Positions 19,312 to 27,602 of a stretch of DNA of 64,000 nt are shown piece by piece. Both the position numbers and the translations under genes were made by a program. The notes beneath the pieces were generated by a model. That model did no database searches. It saw only the letters and a list, made by a program, of their open reading frames with translations, and was not told where the DNA came from. Position 1 is the first letter of the stretch. Each line of letters begins with the position of its first letter. Where the stretch lies: positions 434,001 through 498,000 of the forward strand of contig NZ_BMGI01000003.1 in assembly GCF_014640115.1 (NCBI RefSeq), written 5' to 3'. The stretch is from Sinisalibacter lacisalsi. Lineage in GTDB: Bacteria > Pseudomonadota > Alphaproteobacteria > Rhodobacterales > Rhodobacteraceae.

Positions 19312-19404
19312 CTGCGGCGGCTCCTGCGGTTGGAATATGCGCGCGACGATAACCGAGACAGCCGGCTGCCGGCCACCCGGTTTTCGTCGCCAGGCATGTG
19401 CGCG

Positions 19405-19605
19405 TCAGCCCTTCGCGGTGGCCCGCGCGGTGCGCAACGCCTCGGAAAGCACCTCGCGCTCGCCGATGTGGTTGGCGAGGATCAGGATCAGCCGGGCGTT
19501 CAACGCGTCGCTTTCCTCTTTCGAAAGCCCTTCGTGGGTGTCGATGAGGTCGGCATAGAAATCGTCGGCCCCGGCGATGTTGGGGGTGAGGATGAGCTTG
19601 CCCAT
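19405..19605 (-). CDS. DUF2783 small protein
   Basis: A 66-residue acidic protein (MGKLILTPNIAGADDFYADL; then HEGLSKEESDALNARLILIL) matching the DUF2783 pattern, a short family repeatedly found next to FAD-dependent aromatic hydroxylases. It starts 4 bases after the hydroxylase stop and is clearly in the same operon. It has no membrane segment or Cys. It may be a small subunit or stabiliser of the hydroxylase (inference). Confidence 0.8.
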   Translation of the reverse strand: MGKLILTPNIAGADDFYADLIDTHEGLSKEESDALNARLILILANHIGEREVLSEALRTARATAKG

Positions 19606-19609
19606 GGGA

Positions 19610-21220
19610 TTATTCCTTTCCGGTGGCGCGGCGCAGCGCCTGGCGAACCTGCGCCTCGTCATACTCGGGGAAGCGCGCCGCGACGTGCTGATCGGGGCGG
19701 ATGAGATAGACGGCCGATGCCGCATCGCCAAGGTAACGCGCCGCAAGCGCACCGGTCGGGTCGTCCTTGGCCGAAAGCGCGAGGCGGGTGGCGGTGATGC
19801 CGTCTTCCTCGATCTGGTCCGGCGCCTCGGCGTCGATGGTGAGCAGGGTGAACTGGCCGCCAAGCCTGTCGAGCAGGTAGCCCTTGCCCAGCGGGGCGTC
19901 GGGGCAGGGCGAGCCGGGCCGCGCGCGCGCCGGTCCGTCGAGTGCGTCGGGGGTGTTGAGCGGCGAGCCGTCGTAGGTGCAGGGCACCGAAAGCCGCCCC
20001 GAGTTCACGAAGGGGCGGGCGAATTCGTGATGCTCGGCGAGATCGAGGACGGCATCGCGGAAGATCCGGCTGGTGTCTGACTTCGGGGTGATGAAGTCGG
20101 TCGAGCGGGTGGAATTGAGGATGTTCTCGTCGGCGCCGTAGACGCGCTCGGCATCGTAGCTTCGCAGCAGGCTTTCGGGGGCCTTGTCCTCTATGACAAG
20201 TTTCAGCTTCCACGCCAGGTTGTCGGCATCCTGCAACCCCGAGTTCGCGCCGCGCGCGCCGAAGGGCGAAACCTGGTGCGCAGCATCACCGGCGAAGATC
20301 ACCCGGCCCTCGAGGAACCTTTCCATCCGGCGGCACTGGAATGTGTAGATCGACGACCATTCCAGCTCGTAGGCGACATCCTCGCCCAGCATCTCCTTGA
20401 GCCGCCTGTCGATGTTCTCGGGCTTCAACTCCGCCTCGCGGTCGATGTCCCAGCCGATCTGGAAGTCGATCCGCCAGACGTTGTCGGGCTGCTTGTGCAG
20501 GAGCGCCGACTGGCCCCGGTTGAAGGGCGGATCGAACCAGAACCAGCGTTCGGTCGGGAAATCGGCCTCCATGATCACGTCGGCGATCAGGAAGTTGTCT
20601 TCGAACACCTGTCCGACGAACTCCATCCCCAGCATCCGGCGGATCGGCGAGCCGGCGCCGTCGCAGGCGATCAGCCAGTCGGCTTCCAGCTCGTAGGGGC
20701 CATCGGGGGTGTCGATCTCCATTTTCACGTGATCGGAATGGTTGCCGATGGCGGCGACCTTGTTGCCGCCCCGAAGCTCGATCGGCGCGCCTTCCGCCTG
20801 CAACTCGCGCAGGCGGTCGATCATGTATTCCTCGAAATAGTATTGCTGGAGGTTGATGAAGGCTGGGCGGCGGTGGCCCTTCTCCGGCAACAGGTTGAAC
20901 TCGTAGATCTGCCGCTCGTCGAAGAAGACCTTGCCGAGCTCCCATTCGACGCCCTTCTCGACCATCCGCTCGCCGCAGCCGAGCCGGTCGAGGATTTCCA
21001 GCGGTCGCTTGGCAAAGCAGATCGCCCGGCTGCCGAAGGAAACCCTGTCGTTGTCGTCGAGCACCAGCACCGGCACGCCGCTCTGGGCGAGGTCGATCGC
21101 CGCGCCGAGGCCAACGGGGCCCGCGCCGACGATCACCACGGGATGGCGCACCGCCTCGTTCGCGTCCTGGTCGGGAGAGCGTTCGTAGGGATAGAGGGGA
21201 ACTTCGAAGATCTTGTTCAT
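19610..21220 (-). CDS. FAD-dependent aromatic hydroxylase-type monooxygenase
   Basis: A 536-residue class A flavoprotein monooxygenase of the PheA/MhpA/TfdB type. The FAD Rossmann motif VVIVGAGPVGLGAAID is at about residues 29-44, the DG motif in WLIACDGAGSPIRRMLG, and the second FAD motif in GRVIFAGDAAHQVSPFGARG with GLQDADNLAWKL. A C-terminal thioredoxin-like domain of about 150 residues, usual for the group, follows. Such enzymes hydroxylate phenolic or other aromatic rings using NAD(P)H and O2. It lies between the MBL-fold gene and the DUF2783 gene; the set looks like part of a catabolic pathway, but no ring-cleavage enzyme is nearby, so the substrate remains unknown. Confidence 0.88.
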   Translation of the reverse strand: MNKIFEVPLYPYERSPDQDANEAVRHPVVIVGAGPVGLGAAIDLAQSGVPVLVLDDNDRVSFGSRAICFAKRPLEILDRLGCGERMVEKGVEWELGKVFFDERQIYEFNLLPEKGHRRPAFINLQQYYFEEYMIDRLRELQAEGAPIELRGGNKVAAIGNHSDHVKMEIDTPDGPYELEADWLIACDGAGSPIRRMLGMEFVGQVFEDNFLIADVIMEADFPTERWFWFDPPFNRGQSALLHKQPDNVWRIDFQIGWDIDREAELKPENIDRRLKEMLGEDVAYELEWSSIYTFQCRRMERFLEGRVIFAGDAAHQVSPFGARGANSGLQDADNLAWKLKLVIEDKAPESLLRSYDAERVYGADENILNSTRSTDFITPKSDTSRIFRDAVLDLAEHHEFARPFVNSGRLSVPCTYDGSPLNTPDALDGPARARPGSPCPDAPLGKGYLLDRLGGQFTLLTIDAEAPDQIEEDGITATRLALSAKDDPTGALAARYLGDAASAVYLIRPDQHVAARFPEYDEAQVRQALRRATGKE

Positions 21221-21243
21221 GGCGGGTCTCCCTTGGCCTCGGC

Positions 21244-22194
21244 TCAGCCCTGCAGGGCCTCCCACATCTCGATATCGCGCTGGGCGGTCCAGATGCGGGG
21301 GGTGTCGATGCCGCGGGCCTCGTCGTAGGCGCGGGCGGCGTTGAAGGGCAGGCAATGCTCGTAGATCGCGTAGTCGGCGAACTTCGGGTCGCACTCGGCG
21401 CGGATCGCGTCCCAGGCTTCCTTCAGCGTGCCGCCGCGCGCGGCCACCTGCACCGCGGGGCGGTAGGTGCTTTCGAGGAAGTCGCGGGTCAGGTCGATGG
21501 CGTTGTTGACCATCTCCGAACCGATCAGCGCGTCGCCGCGTCCCGGCGCGATGGCGGCGAGATCGAAGCCGCGGATGCGTTCGAGCGTTTGCGGCCAGTC
21601 GGCGAAATGGCCGTCGCCGCAGTAGCAGGCGGAGTGGTATTCCACGAGGTCGCCGGTGAACATCACGTTCTCGTCGGGCACGTGCACCACGATGTCGCCC
21701 GCCGTGTGGCCGCGCCCGAGGTGCATCAGGTCAACCCGGCGGTTGCCGAGATACACCGTCATCCTGTCGGTGAAGGTGGTCGTCGGCCAGGTCAGCCCGG
21801 GGATGCTCTCGTGGCCTTCGAACAGGCGCGGGAAGCGCTGGAACTCGCTGTCCCAGTCTTCCTGCCCGCGTTCCACCACCATCCCGCGCGCCTTGGCCGA
21901 CATGATCACCTGCTCCGCCCCGAAGGCGGAAGCGCCCAGCACGCGGACCGCGTGGTAATGCGTCATCACCACGTGGGTGATCGGCTTGTCGGTCACTTCG
22001 CGGACCTTTTCGATCACCTTGTTGGCGAGCCGCGGCGTGGCCTGCGCCTCGACGATCATCACGCTGTCGTCGCCGATGATCACGCCCGAGTTCGGATCGC
22101 CCTCGGCGGTGAAGGCCCAGAGGCCCTTGCCGATCTCGGTGAAGCTGATCTGTTTTTCGCTCATGTCGCCTTGCGAGGCGAAAGCCTTGGCCAT
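21244..22194 (-). CDS. Metallo-beta-lactamase-fold protein with a degenerate second metal site
   Basis: A 316-residue MBL-fold protein. Site 1 ligands are present: His79 and His81 in MTHYHAVRV and His163 in GRGHTAGD, with Asp182 in TGDLVEYH. The usual site 2 ligands are replaced: HxHxDH reads HYHAVR (Val83, Arg84), and the final PGHG His reads PGRG (Arg219). It should therefore bind at most one metal of the usual pair. The start at 22194 has GGGAGA upstream. It is the first gene of the operon with the FAD hydroxylase and DUF2783. It may be a hydrolase with an altered centre or a non-catalytic sensor. Confidence 0.85.
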   Translation of the reverse strand: MAKAFASQGDMSEKQISFTEIGKGLWAFTAEGDPNSGVIIGDDSVMIVEAQATPRLANKVIEKVREVTDKPITHVVMTHYHAVRVLGASAFGAEQVIMSAKARGMVVERGQEDWDSEFQRFPRLFEGHESIPGLTWPTTTFTDRMTVYLGNRRVDLMHLGRGHTAGDIVVHVPDENVMFTGDLVEYHSACYCGDGHFADWPQTLERIRGFDLAAIAPGRGDALIGSEMVNNAIDLTRDFLESTYRPAVQVAARGGTLKEAWDAIRAECDPKFADYAIYEHCLPFNAARAYDEARGIDTPRIWTAQRDIEMWEALQG

Positions 22195-22568
22195 GTCGTT
22201 TCTCCCTGATTCGGCGCCCGGAGCCATGGGCCACGGGCGCAGCTTACACTGTCGCGCTTGTGGATGCCGCCCCAAGGGATGCGCAGGCGGGGCGCGAGAG
22301 TCAAGCTTCGTTTCAATTGCAACAAAACGCATGGATCAATCCGGCGCCGTTAGCGGTCGAGGATGCGTGATTTGTGCAAGCCGCGAGTCGCCAACCGACT
22401 CGAATCGCTCCGAAATCGCGAATTCTGGGATTTCTTCTTTACAGGAGTCAACGAATATCACACCATATTTCGTAGGGATGCGGCGCGATAGACGCCAAAC
22501 CCGGTAGAGGCACCGAGTCCTAGCGGAATCTGCTTTGTTGGGGCTCATGCGAGCAGAAGGGGACAGCC
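22195..22568. other. Divergent intergenic region (374 bases)
   Basis: This lies between the minus-strand MBL gene and the plus-strand YbjN gene. The part at about 22400-22500 is noticeably more AT-rich than its surroundings, as expected for divergent promoters. A 70-residue open frame on the minus strand (22336-22548) has no recognisable features and no ribosome-binding site. I see no clear operator, RNA gene or repeat. Confidence 0.5.
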
Positions 22569-23072
22569 ATGGCGGCGACCGAGCACTACCTCGAACATGA
22601 CGACTTGCACCCGATCGACATCGTCGAGCACCTTGCCGAACACCACGCCTGGGATTTCGACCGTGTCGCCGATGACCAGATCGCGATGGCGGTCGAGGGG
22701 CAATGGCGCACCTACTCGATCACGCTGGCCTGGAGCCCGTTCGACGAGACCCTGCGGCTGATCTGCACCTTCGAGATGGAGCCCCCCGAAGACAAATTGC
22801 CCAAGCTTTACGAGGCGCTGAACCGCACCAACGACATGTGCTGGGCCGGGGCCTTCACCTACTGGCACGAACAGCGGCTGATGGTTTACCGCTACGGCCT
22901 CGTTCTGGCCGGCGGCCAGATGGCGGGATCGGAACAGATCAACCGGCTGATCGGGGCGGCGGTATCGAACTCCGAGCGCTTCTACCCCGCCTTCCAGCTT
23001 GTCACCTGGGGCGACCGCGACGTCGAAAACGCGATGCAGGTCGCCATCGCCGAGGCCTACGGACGGGCCTGA
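22569..23072 (+). CDS. YbjN domain-containing protein
   Basis: A 167-residue acidic cytoplasmic protein with the YbjN fold (related to the type III secretion chaperone-like fold). It begins MAATEHYLEHDDLHPIDIVE and has the characteristic FDETLRLICTFEM, LYEALNRTNDMCWAGAF and YRYGLVLAGGQ segments. YbjN homologues affect stress response and motility in enterobacteria, but the biochemical role is unsettled. A single-gene unit, it begins after GGGGACAGCC and ends before a strong intrinsic terminator, upstream of proC. Confidence 0.88.
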   Translation: MAATEHYLEHDDLHPIDIVEHLAEHHAWDFDRVADDQIAMAVEGQWRTYSITLAWSPFDETLRLICTFEMEPPEDKLPKLYEALNRTNDMCWAGAFTYWHEQRLMVYRYGLVLAGGQMAGSEQINRLIGAAVSNSERFYPAFQLVTWGDRDVENAMQVAIAEAYGRA

Positions 23073-23111
23073 GTTTTTCATGCGACGGCGGGTGAAACCG
23101 CTGCGAACTTG

Positions 23112-23140
23112 CGCCCTCCCTTCGTGGAGGGCGTTTCTTT
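23112..23140 (+). terminator. Intrinsic terminator after YbjN gene
   Basis: An 8-base perfect stem (CGCCCTCC and GGAGGGCG, loop CTTCGT) followed directly by TTTCTTT: a textbook rho-independent terminator 40 bases after the stop. Confidence 0.85.
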
Positions 23141-23201
23141 GCGCACGGCTTTTCCCCGCGCCCTGCGCGGGGTAGGGTGCCGGCGAAACATGGGGGAGAC
23201 G

Positions 23202-24014
23202 ATGTCGATGGATGATCTGAGGGCGCGGGGGCTGGTGCTGCTGGGTTGCGGCAAGATGGGGTCGGCGATGCTGGAGGGCTGGCTGGCCGACGGTCTGCCG
23301 CCGTCCTCGGTCTGGGTGATCGACCCGAACCCGTCGGACTGGCTGAAATCCACCGGCGTCACGATCAACGGCGATCTGCCCGAGGCCCCGGCCATCGTGC
23401 TCGTCGCGGTCAAGCCGCAGATGATGGGCGAGGCGCTGCCGGTGCTCGCAGGTTTCGGCGGCGGCGGCACGCTGTTCGTCTCGATCGCCGCCGGCACCCC
23501 GATCTCGGCCTTCGAGGCGGCGCTGGGCGCGGGCACGCCGATCGTGCGCGCCATGCCCAACACGCCCGCCGCCGTGGGGCGGGGCATCACCGCGATTGTC
23601 GGCAATGCCTATGCCGGTGCGGGCGATCTCGACCTTGCCGAAGAGCTGCTCGGCGCGGTCGGGCAAGTGGTGCGGCTTGAAGGCGAGGACCAGATGGACG
23701 CGGTCACCGCCGTCTCGGGTTCCGGCCCCGCATACGTGTTCCACCTGATCGAAACGCTGGCGGCGGCGGGCGAGGCGGAAGGGCTTGCGCCCGATCTGGC
23801 CATGGCTCTCGCCAAGGCCACCGTTGCGGGCGCCGGGGCGCTGGCCGAGGCGGCCAGGGAAACCCCCACGCAACTGCGCGTCAACGTCACCTCGCCGGGC
23901 GGCACCACGCAGGCCGCGCTCGAAGTTCTGATGAACGAGGGCGATGGCTTCCCCGCACTCCTGCGTCGCGCCGTGAAGGCCGGCGCCGACCGCAGCCGGG
24001 AGCTTGGCAAATGA
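23202..24014 (+). CDS. proC: Pyrroline-5-carboxylate reductase ProC
   Basis: A 270-residue enzyme catalysing the last step of proline synthesis, NAD(P)H-dependent reduction of pyrroline-5-carboxylate. Evidence: the N-terminal dinucleotide motif VLLGCGKMGSAMLEG, VAVKPQMMGEAL, the RAMPNTPAAVGRG loop and the family signature TAVSGSGPAYVFHLIE. The C-terminal VTSPGGTTQAALEVL is also typical. The start at 23202 is preceded by GGGGGAGACG; an ATG at 23190 is also in frame but has no site. Its stop overlaps the next gene's start (ATGA), so the two are translationally coupled. Confidence 0.95.
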   Translation: MSMDDLRARGLVLLGCGKMGSAMLEGWLADGLPPSSVWVIDPNPSDWLKSTGVTINGDLPEAPAIVLVAVKPQMMGEALPVLAGFGGGGTLFVSIAAGTPISAFEAALGAGTPIVRAMPNTPAAVGRGITAIVGNAYAGAGDLDLAEELLGAVGQVVRLEGEDQMDAVTAVSGSGPAYVFHLIETLAAAGEAEGLAPDLAMALAKATVAGAGALAEAARETPTQLRVNVTSPGGTTQAALEVLMNEGDGFPALLRRAVKAGADRSRELGK

Positions 24015-24352
24015 CCCCCGAGATCGGTTTTGAAGACTTCCTGAAGGTGGATATCCGCAAGGGCACCATCGTCGATGCCCAGCCCTACCCGGAGGCGCGC
24101 AAGCCCGCGCTCAAGCTCTGGGTGGATTACGGCCCCGAGATCGGGGTGAAGAAATCCTCGGCCCAGATCACGGTGCATTACGAACCCGAAAGCCTGATCG
24201 GCAAGCCGGTGCTCGGTGTGGTCAATTTTCCGCCGCGCCAGATCGGCAAGTTCATGTCGGAGGCGCTGGTACTGGGGCTGCCGGACGAGGCGGGCGAGGT
24301 GGTGCTGATCACGCCCGACAAGGATGTTCCGAACGGCGCGCGGATGTTCTGA
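24011..24352 (+). CDS. csaA: CsaA-like tRNA-binding domain protein
   Basis: A 113-residue stand-alone tRNA-binding (OB-fold) protein of the CsaA/TRBP111 type: FEDFLKVDIRKGTIVDAQPY, ARKPALKLWVDYG, KKSSAQITVHY and the C-terminal LGLPDEAGEVVLITPDKDVP are characteristic. It forms dimers that bind the outer corner of tRNA and has been described as a secretion chaperone in Bacillus. It lies between proC (4-base overlap) and a hydroxyacid dehydrogenase (1-base overlap), forming a three-gene operon. Confidence 0.92.
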   Translation: MTPEIGFEDFLKVDIRKGTIVDAQPYPEARKPALKLWVDYGPEIGVKKSSAQITVHYEPESLIGKPVLGVVNFPPRQIGKFMSEALVLGLPDEAGEVVLITPDKDVPNGARMF

Positions 24353-25305
24353 TGAAGAAGATCCTGATCACCCGCCCGATGCCCGATGCGGTGGTCGTGG
24401 CGCTGGCGAAAGCCCACAAGGTCGCGGTGCGCGACGATCTTCAGCCGATGAGCCGCGACGAGTTGATCGCCGCGCTTGCCCGGTTCGACGCGATCCTGCC
24501 CACCATCGGCGATGCCTTTTTGGCCGAGATTTTCGCCGCCGCGGGCGAGATCCGCGCGGGCCTGCTGGCGAATTTCGGCGTCGGCTACAACCACATCGAC
24601 GTGACTTCGGCCCGCGCCCATGGTGTCGAGGTGACCAACACCCCCGGCGTGCTCACCGACGCCACCGCCGACCTCGCGCTCACGCTTCTCCTCGCCACAG
24701 CGCGCCGGGCGGGCGAGGGCGAGCGGATGCTGCGGGCGGGGCTTTGGCAGGGCTGGCACCCGACGCAACTGCTCGGCCAGCACGTCACCGGCAAGCGGCT
24801 CGGCATCGTCGGCATGGGCCGGATCGGGGAGGGGATCGCGCGGCGGTGCCATTTCGGCTTCGGCATGGAGGTGGCCTATCTCAACCGCTCGGAGAAGGTG
24901 CTCGATTTCCCCGCGCGGCGGGTGGACACGCTGACCGCGCTGGCCGCGGATGTCGATTTTCTCGTCGTCGCCGTGCCGGGCGGCGCCGAGACCCGGCACC
25001 TGATCGGTGCGGAGGTGTTCTCCGCGATGAAGTCCAGCGGCATATTGGTCAACATCGCGCGGGGCGACGTGGTGGACGAGGCCGCGCTGATCGCCGCGCT
25101 CGAGGCGGGCGAGATCGCCGGGGCCGGGCTCGACGTTTACGAGAACGAGCCGCAGGTGCCGGAAGCGCTGCGGGGTATGGAAAACGTCACCCTCCTGCCG
25201 CACCTTGGCTCGGCCACGCTGGAAACGCGCACCGCGATGGGACTGCTCGCCGCCGACAACATCCTGGCCTTCCTGGCCGGTGAGCCGCCGATCAGCCCGG
25301 TTTGA
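24352..25305 (+). CDS. D-isomer-specific 2-hydroxyacid dehydrogenase (glyoxylate/hydroxypyruvate reductase type)
   Basis: A 317-residue NAD(P)-dependent dehydrogenase. Visible features are the Rossmann motif LGIVGMGRIGEGIARR, the catalytic Arg in VNIARGDVVDE, Glu in YENEPQVP and His in LLPHLGSAT. The NFGVGYNHIDV segment is typical of the D-glycerate dehydrogenase/glyoxylate reductase branch. It reduces glyoxylate or hydroxypyruvate to the hydroxyacid. The start codon overlaps the csaA stop (TGATG), so it is the last gene of the proC operon and converges on the CIA30 gene. Confidence 0.9.
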   Translation: MKKILITRPMPDAVVVALAKAHKVAVRDDLQPMSRDELIAALARFDAILPTIGDAFLAEIFAAAGEIRAGLLANFGVGYNHIDVTSARAHGVEVTNTPGVLTDATADLALTLLLATARRAGEGERMLRAGLWQGWHPTQLLGQHVTGKRLGIVGMGRIGEGIARRCHFGFGMEVAYLNRSEKVLDFPARRVDTLTALAADVDFLVVAVPGGAETRHLIGAEVFSAMKSSGILVNIARGDVVDEAALIAALEAGEIAGAGLDVYENEPQVPEALRGMENVTLLPHLGSATLETRTAMGLLAADNILAFLAGEPPISPV

Positions 25306-25353
25306 AGGCGCGCACGAGCTAGAATTCGCGCGCCGTGCCGGGGTGATACGGCC

Positions 25354-25890
25354 TCACTCCCAGCCGATCCAGTCGACCGAAACATCCGCTTCATGGTCGT
25401 GCCCGAAGGCCGCCACCGCCACCGAGCGCACCGAGGCGGCCGACGGGGTGGCGCGGACCATCCTCGTGGACGGCTTGAACGCGTCGAGTGGAATGCGGAC
25501 CAGCTCCCAGTCCGGGCCGGTGGGAAAGGCGGCCTGGTAATAGTGCCAGGGCAGCAGGGTGCCCCCGGTGCGCAGGTGCACGAAGTATTGGTCGCCGTTG
25601 CCGCGCACGCGCAGCACGAGAGCGCTGGCATCATCGGGCAGGCGCTCGGGCAGCTTCAGCCGGGCCTGGATGAAGCCGCCGTTGTTGGCGGTGGAAACGG
25701 TGCCGGTGAGCCGCAGGGCGCCGCCGTCGAAGGCCACGCCCCCGGATGAAACCCCACCCATCACCCGGTCGGAGAAGAAATCCCAGCGCTGGTCGGGCGC
25801 TCCGGCGAAATCTTCGATCTCGGTGGCGTGGGCTGGCAGGGTGGAGAGGGTCATGGCGAGGATGATGGCTTTCAATGAGGCGTGTTTCAT
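25354..25890 (-). CDS. CIA30 family exported protein
   Basis: A 178-residue protein with a cleavable signal peptide (MKHASLKAIILAMTLSTLPA, cut near AHA-TE). It matches the CIA30 family (complex I intermediate-associated protein 30), recognised by the early WDFFSDRVMGGVSSGG and the later DWELVRIPLDAFKPS. The eukaryotic member assists complex I assembly; bacterial members are jellyroll carbohydrate-binding-like proteins of uncertain role, and the signal peptide here suggests a periplasmic location. It is encoded 31 bases downstream of thymidine kinase on the same strand. Confidence 0.87.
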   Translation of the reverse strand: MKHASLKAIILAMTLSTLPAHATEIEDFAGAPDQRWDFFSDRVMGGVSSGGVAFDGGALRLTGTVSTANNGGFIQARLKLPERLPDDASALVLRVRGNGDQYFVHLRTGGTLLPWHYYQAAFPTGPDWELVRIPLDAFKPSTRMVRATPSAASVRSVAVAAFGHDHEADVSVDWIGWE

Positions 25891-25921
25891 GCCCTGTCTA
25901 CGCGCGCATGTTTGCGGTGGA

Positions 25922-26530
25922 TCACTCTGCTGCCGGGCGGCCCTTTCCCTCGCGGTCGCCCGTCGCTTCGCGCCAGTGTTTGCGGCACAGGCTCACGTAG
26001 GCCTCGTTGCCGCCGATCTGCACCTGGTCCCCGTCGGTGATCACCTTGCCGGTGCCATCGGTGCGCACCACCATGGTCGCCTTCTTTCCGCAATGGCAGA
26101 TCGTGCGCGCCTCGCGCATCTCGTCGGCCAGCGCCAGCAGGGTGGCGGAGCCGGGAAAGAGCTTGCCCTGGAAATCGACGCGCAGACCATAGGCCATGAC
26201 CGGCACACGCAGATCGTCGACAACGCGGGCGAGTTGCCAAACCTGTTCGGGCGTCAGGAACTGCGCCTCGTCGATGAAGACGCAGGCCACCGGCCCGGCC
26301 TTCAGCCGCGCCTCGATCCGCGCGAACATGTCGTCGCCGGCCTTGAATGTATCGGCCTCGGCCTCGATGCCGATCCGCGAGCCGATCTTGCCCGCGCCGG
26401 CTCGTTCGTCGAGCTTCGCGGTGACAAGGTAAGTCTCCATGCCCCGTTCGCGGTAGTTGTAGGCCGCCTGCAGGAGCAGCGTCGACTTGCCCGCGTTCAT
26501 CGTCGAATAATGAAAATACAGCTTGGCCAT
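25922..26530 (-). CDS. tdk: Thymidine kinase
   Basis: A 202-residue type II thymidine kinase that phosphorylates thymidine in the salvage pathway. The P-loop STMNAGKSTLLLQ, the Walker-B-like CVFIDEAQFL and the Zn lasso cysteines (ICHCGKKA and YVSLCRKHW) are present, as is the MAYGLRVDFQGKLFPGS segment. Started at 26530 (MAKLYFHYSTMNAGK); an in-frame ATG 18 bases upstream adds nothing conserved. Upstream is a 700-base region with a prophage relic, so this gene probably has its own promoter there. Confidence 0.95.
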   Translation of the reverse strand: MAKLYFHYSTMNAGKSTLLLQAAYNYRERGMETYLVTAKLDERAGAGKIGSRIGIEAEADTFKAGDDMFARIEARLKAGPVACVFIDEAQFLTPEQVWQLARVVDDLRVPVMAYGLRVDFQGKLFPGSATLLALADEMREARTICHCGKKATMVVRTDGTGKVITDGDQVQIGGNEAYVSLCRKHWREATGDREGKGRPAAE

Positions 26531-26881
26531 GGCATCCCGTAGCGCCACGCCGCGCCCGGATCAAGCCCGCTGCGGGCGCGGGCGAAACAGAGAGCGGGGA
26601 GCGGCGGTGGCCGAAAAAACCAGAGGCCGCAGGCGTTGCCGCCCTTGGGATGGAACAAGCCTCATTCACCTTTGAGCGCCACGGCGCCGCTGCCGGCCCG
26701 CGTGGCGGACCGACCCCGCCGCGAAACGCACGGCAGGCCCCACTCAACCCAACGCTGCACGCGCCGGATACTGGTTACACACCGTCTGGCGACGGTCACA
26801 TTCGACAAGTCATCCACATCGAAGTGAATAAATGGAAAAGGATCGGCGATTTCCCCGCATCGAGGTGTTGGCGCGGGCAAA
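26531..26881. other. Intergenic region (351 bases), probable promoter area
   Basis: Between tdk (minus) and the regulator relic (plus). The last 90 bases are AT-richer and hold an inverted repeat TTCGA-13-TCGAA at about 26800-26823, possibly the relic's old operator. I see no intact gene. A 37-codon open frame at 26832 (MEKDRRFPRIEVL) is unsupported. Confidence 0.45.
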
Positions 26882-27236
26882 ATGGCGAGGAAACGGTGTC
26901 GCCGTGGTTGGCAGCTATCGCAACGAGCACACCGAAGGCTGGTGAAGGACGGGGGAATCGAGGCCGCCCGCGCGTTGGCCGGCAAGTCGAAGGCCACCAT
27001 CGGGCGGTATCACTCCGATTCGGGCAAACTCGCCGACCGCTTCATGTCGATCGACACCGGTCGTCGCCCTTCGCGGTGCTGATGCCGGATTGGCAGCAAT
27101 CCATCGAGGACGGGGTGATCACGATCAAAAGAGCCAAGCGGCTTCTGCGCAAGACGCTGGACCTGCAGCGGGTGCTCGGCGAGATGAACCTGCGGCTTGA
27201 AGACGAGACGACTTCGGACAGCGTCCGTCTCTGGGC
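26882..27236 (+). pseudogene. Decayed phage-type HTH regulator
   Basis: Frame 2 encodes an N-terminal helix-turn-helix-like part (RRLVKDGGIEAARALAGKSK, then ATIGRYHSDSGKLADRFMSI) resembling regulators of Mu-like phages and transposable prophages. It stops at a TGA (27080). A shifted frame reopens at 27082 with MPDWQQSIEDGVITIKRAKR and LLRKTLDLQRVLGEMNLRLE, which looks like the same protein's C-terminal helices. Reading across the two frames gives a plausible single protein with a lesion near 27050-27080 and no proper end before dgkA. The family assignment is by pattern memory only, and the reading as a pseudogene is inference. Confidence 0.4.
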
Positions 27237-27602
27237 CTATCCGCCGACCAGGCGCGCGAGGATCACAACCCAGCCCACGCCGCCCGCGATGGCGGCGAGC
27301 GCGACGGCGGCGGAGCCGGCATCCTTGGCGCGGCGGGCAAGGTCGTGGTGGTCGCGCGAGATCAGATCGACGACGCGCTCCACCGCGGTGTTGATCAACT
27401 CCATCGCCAGAACCAGCACCCCGAGTGGCAGGATCACAAGGCGCTCGGTGGCGCTGAGCGGCAAGAGCAGCGCGGCGAGGCTGGAAAGCGCCACGATCAC
27501 CGTCCAGAACACCAGCGAAGGCTCATGCGTCCAGGCGTCGCGCCAGCCCGCCCATGACCAGACGCAGCGGTTGACGAAACGCCGCCACTCGCGCGCGATC
27601 AC
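27237..27602 (-). CDS. dgkA: Diacylglycerol kinase (DgkA type)
   Basis: A 121-residue membrane enzyme with three hydrophobic helices that phosphorylates diacylglycerol to phosphatidate. The signature ELINTAVERVVDLISRDHHD and AKDAGSAAVALAAI contain the catalytic Glu and the conserved Asp-Ala-Gly segment. The N-terminal part (FVNRCVWSWAGWRDAW) is the usual amphipathic start. Its start overlaps the stop of the IMPACT-family gene by 4 bases (ATGA), so the two are coupled. Confidence 0.92.
   Translation of the reverse strand: MIAREWRRFVNRCVWSWAGWRDAWTHEPSLVFWTVIVALSSLAALLLPLSATERLVILPLGVLVLAMELINTAVERVVDLISRDHHDLARRAKDAGSAAVALAAIAGGVGWVVILARLVGG

Noticed and set aside
22336..22548. A 70-codon minus-strand frame in the MBL-YbjN gap
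   Set aside because: No ribosome-binding site, no recognisable domain, and it spans the probable promoter region.
26832..26945. A 37-codon frame starting MEKDRRFPRIEVL upstream of the phage-regulator relic
   Set aside because: No ribosome-binding site or family resemblance; overlaps the relic in another frame.
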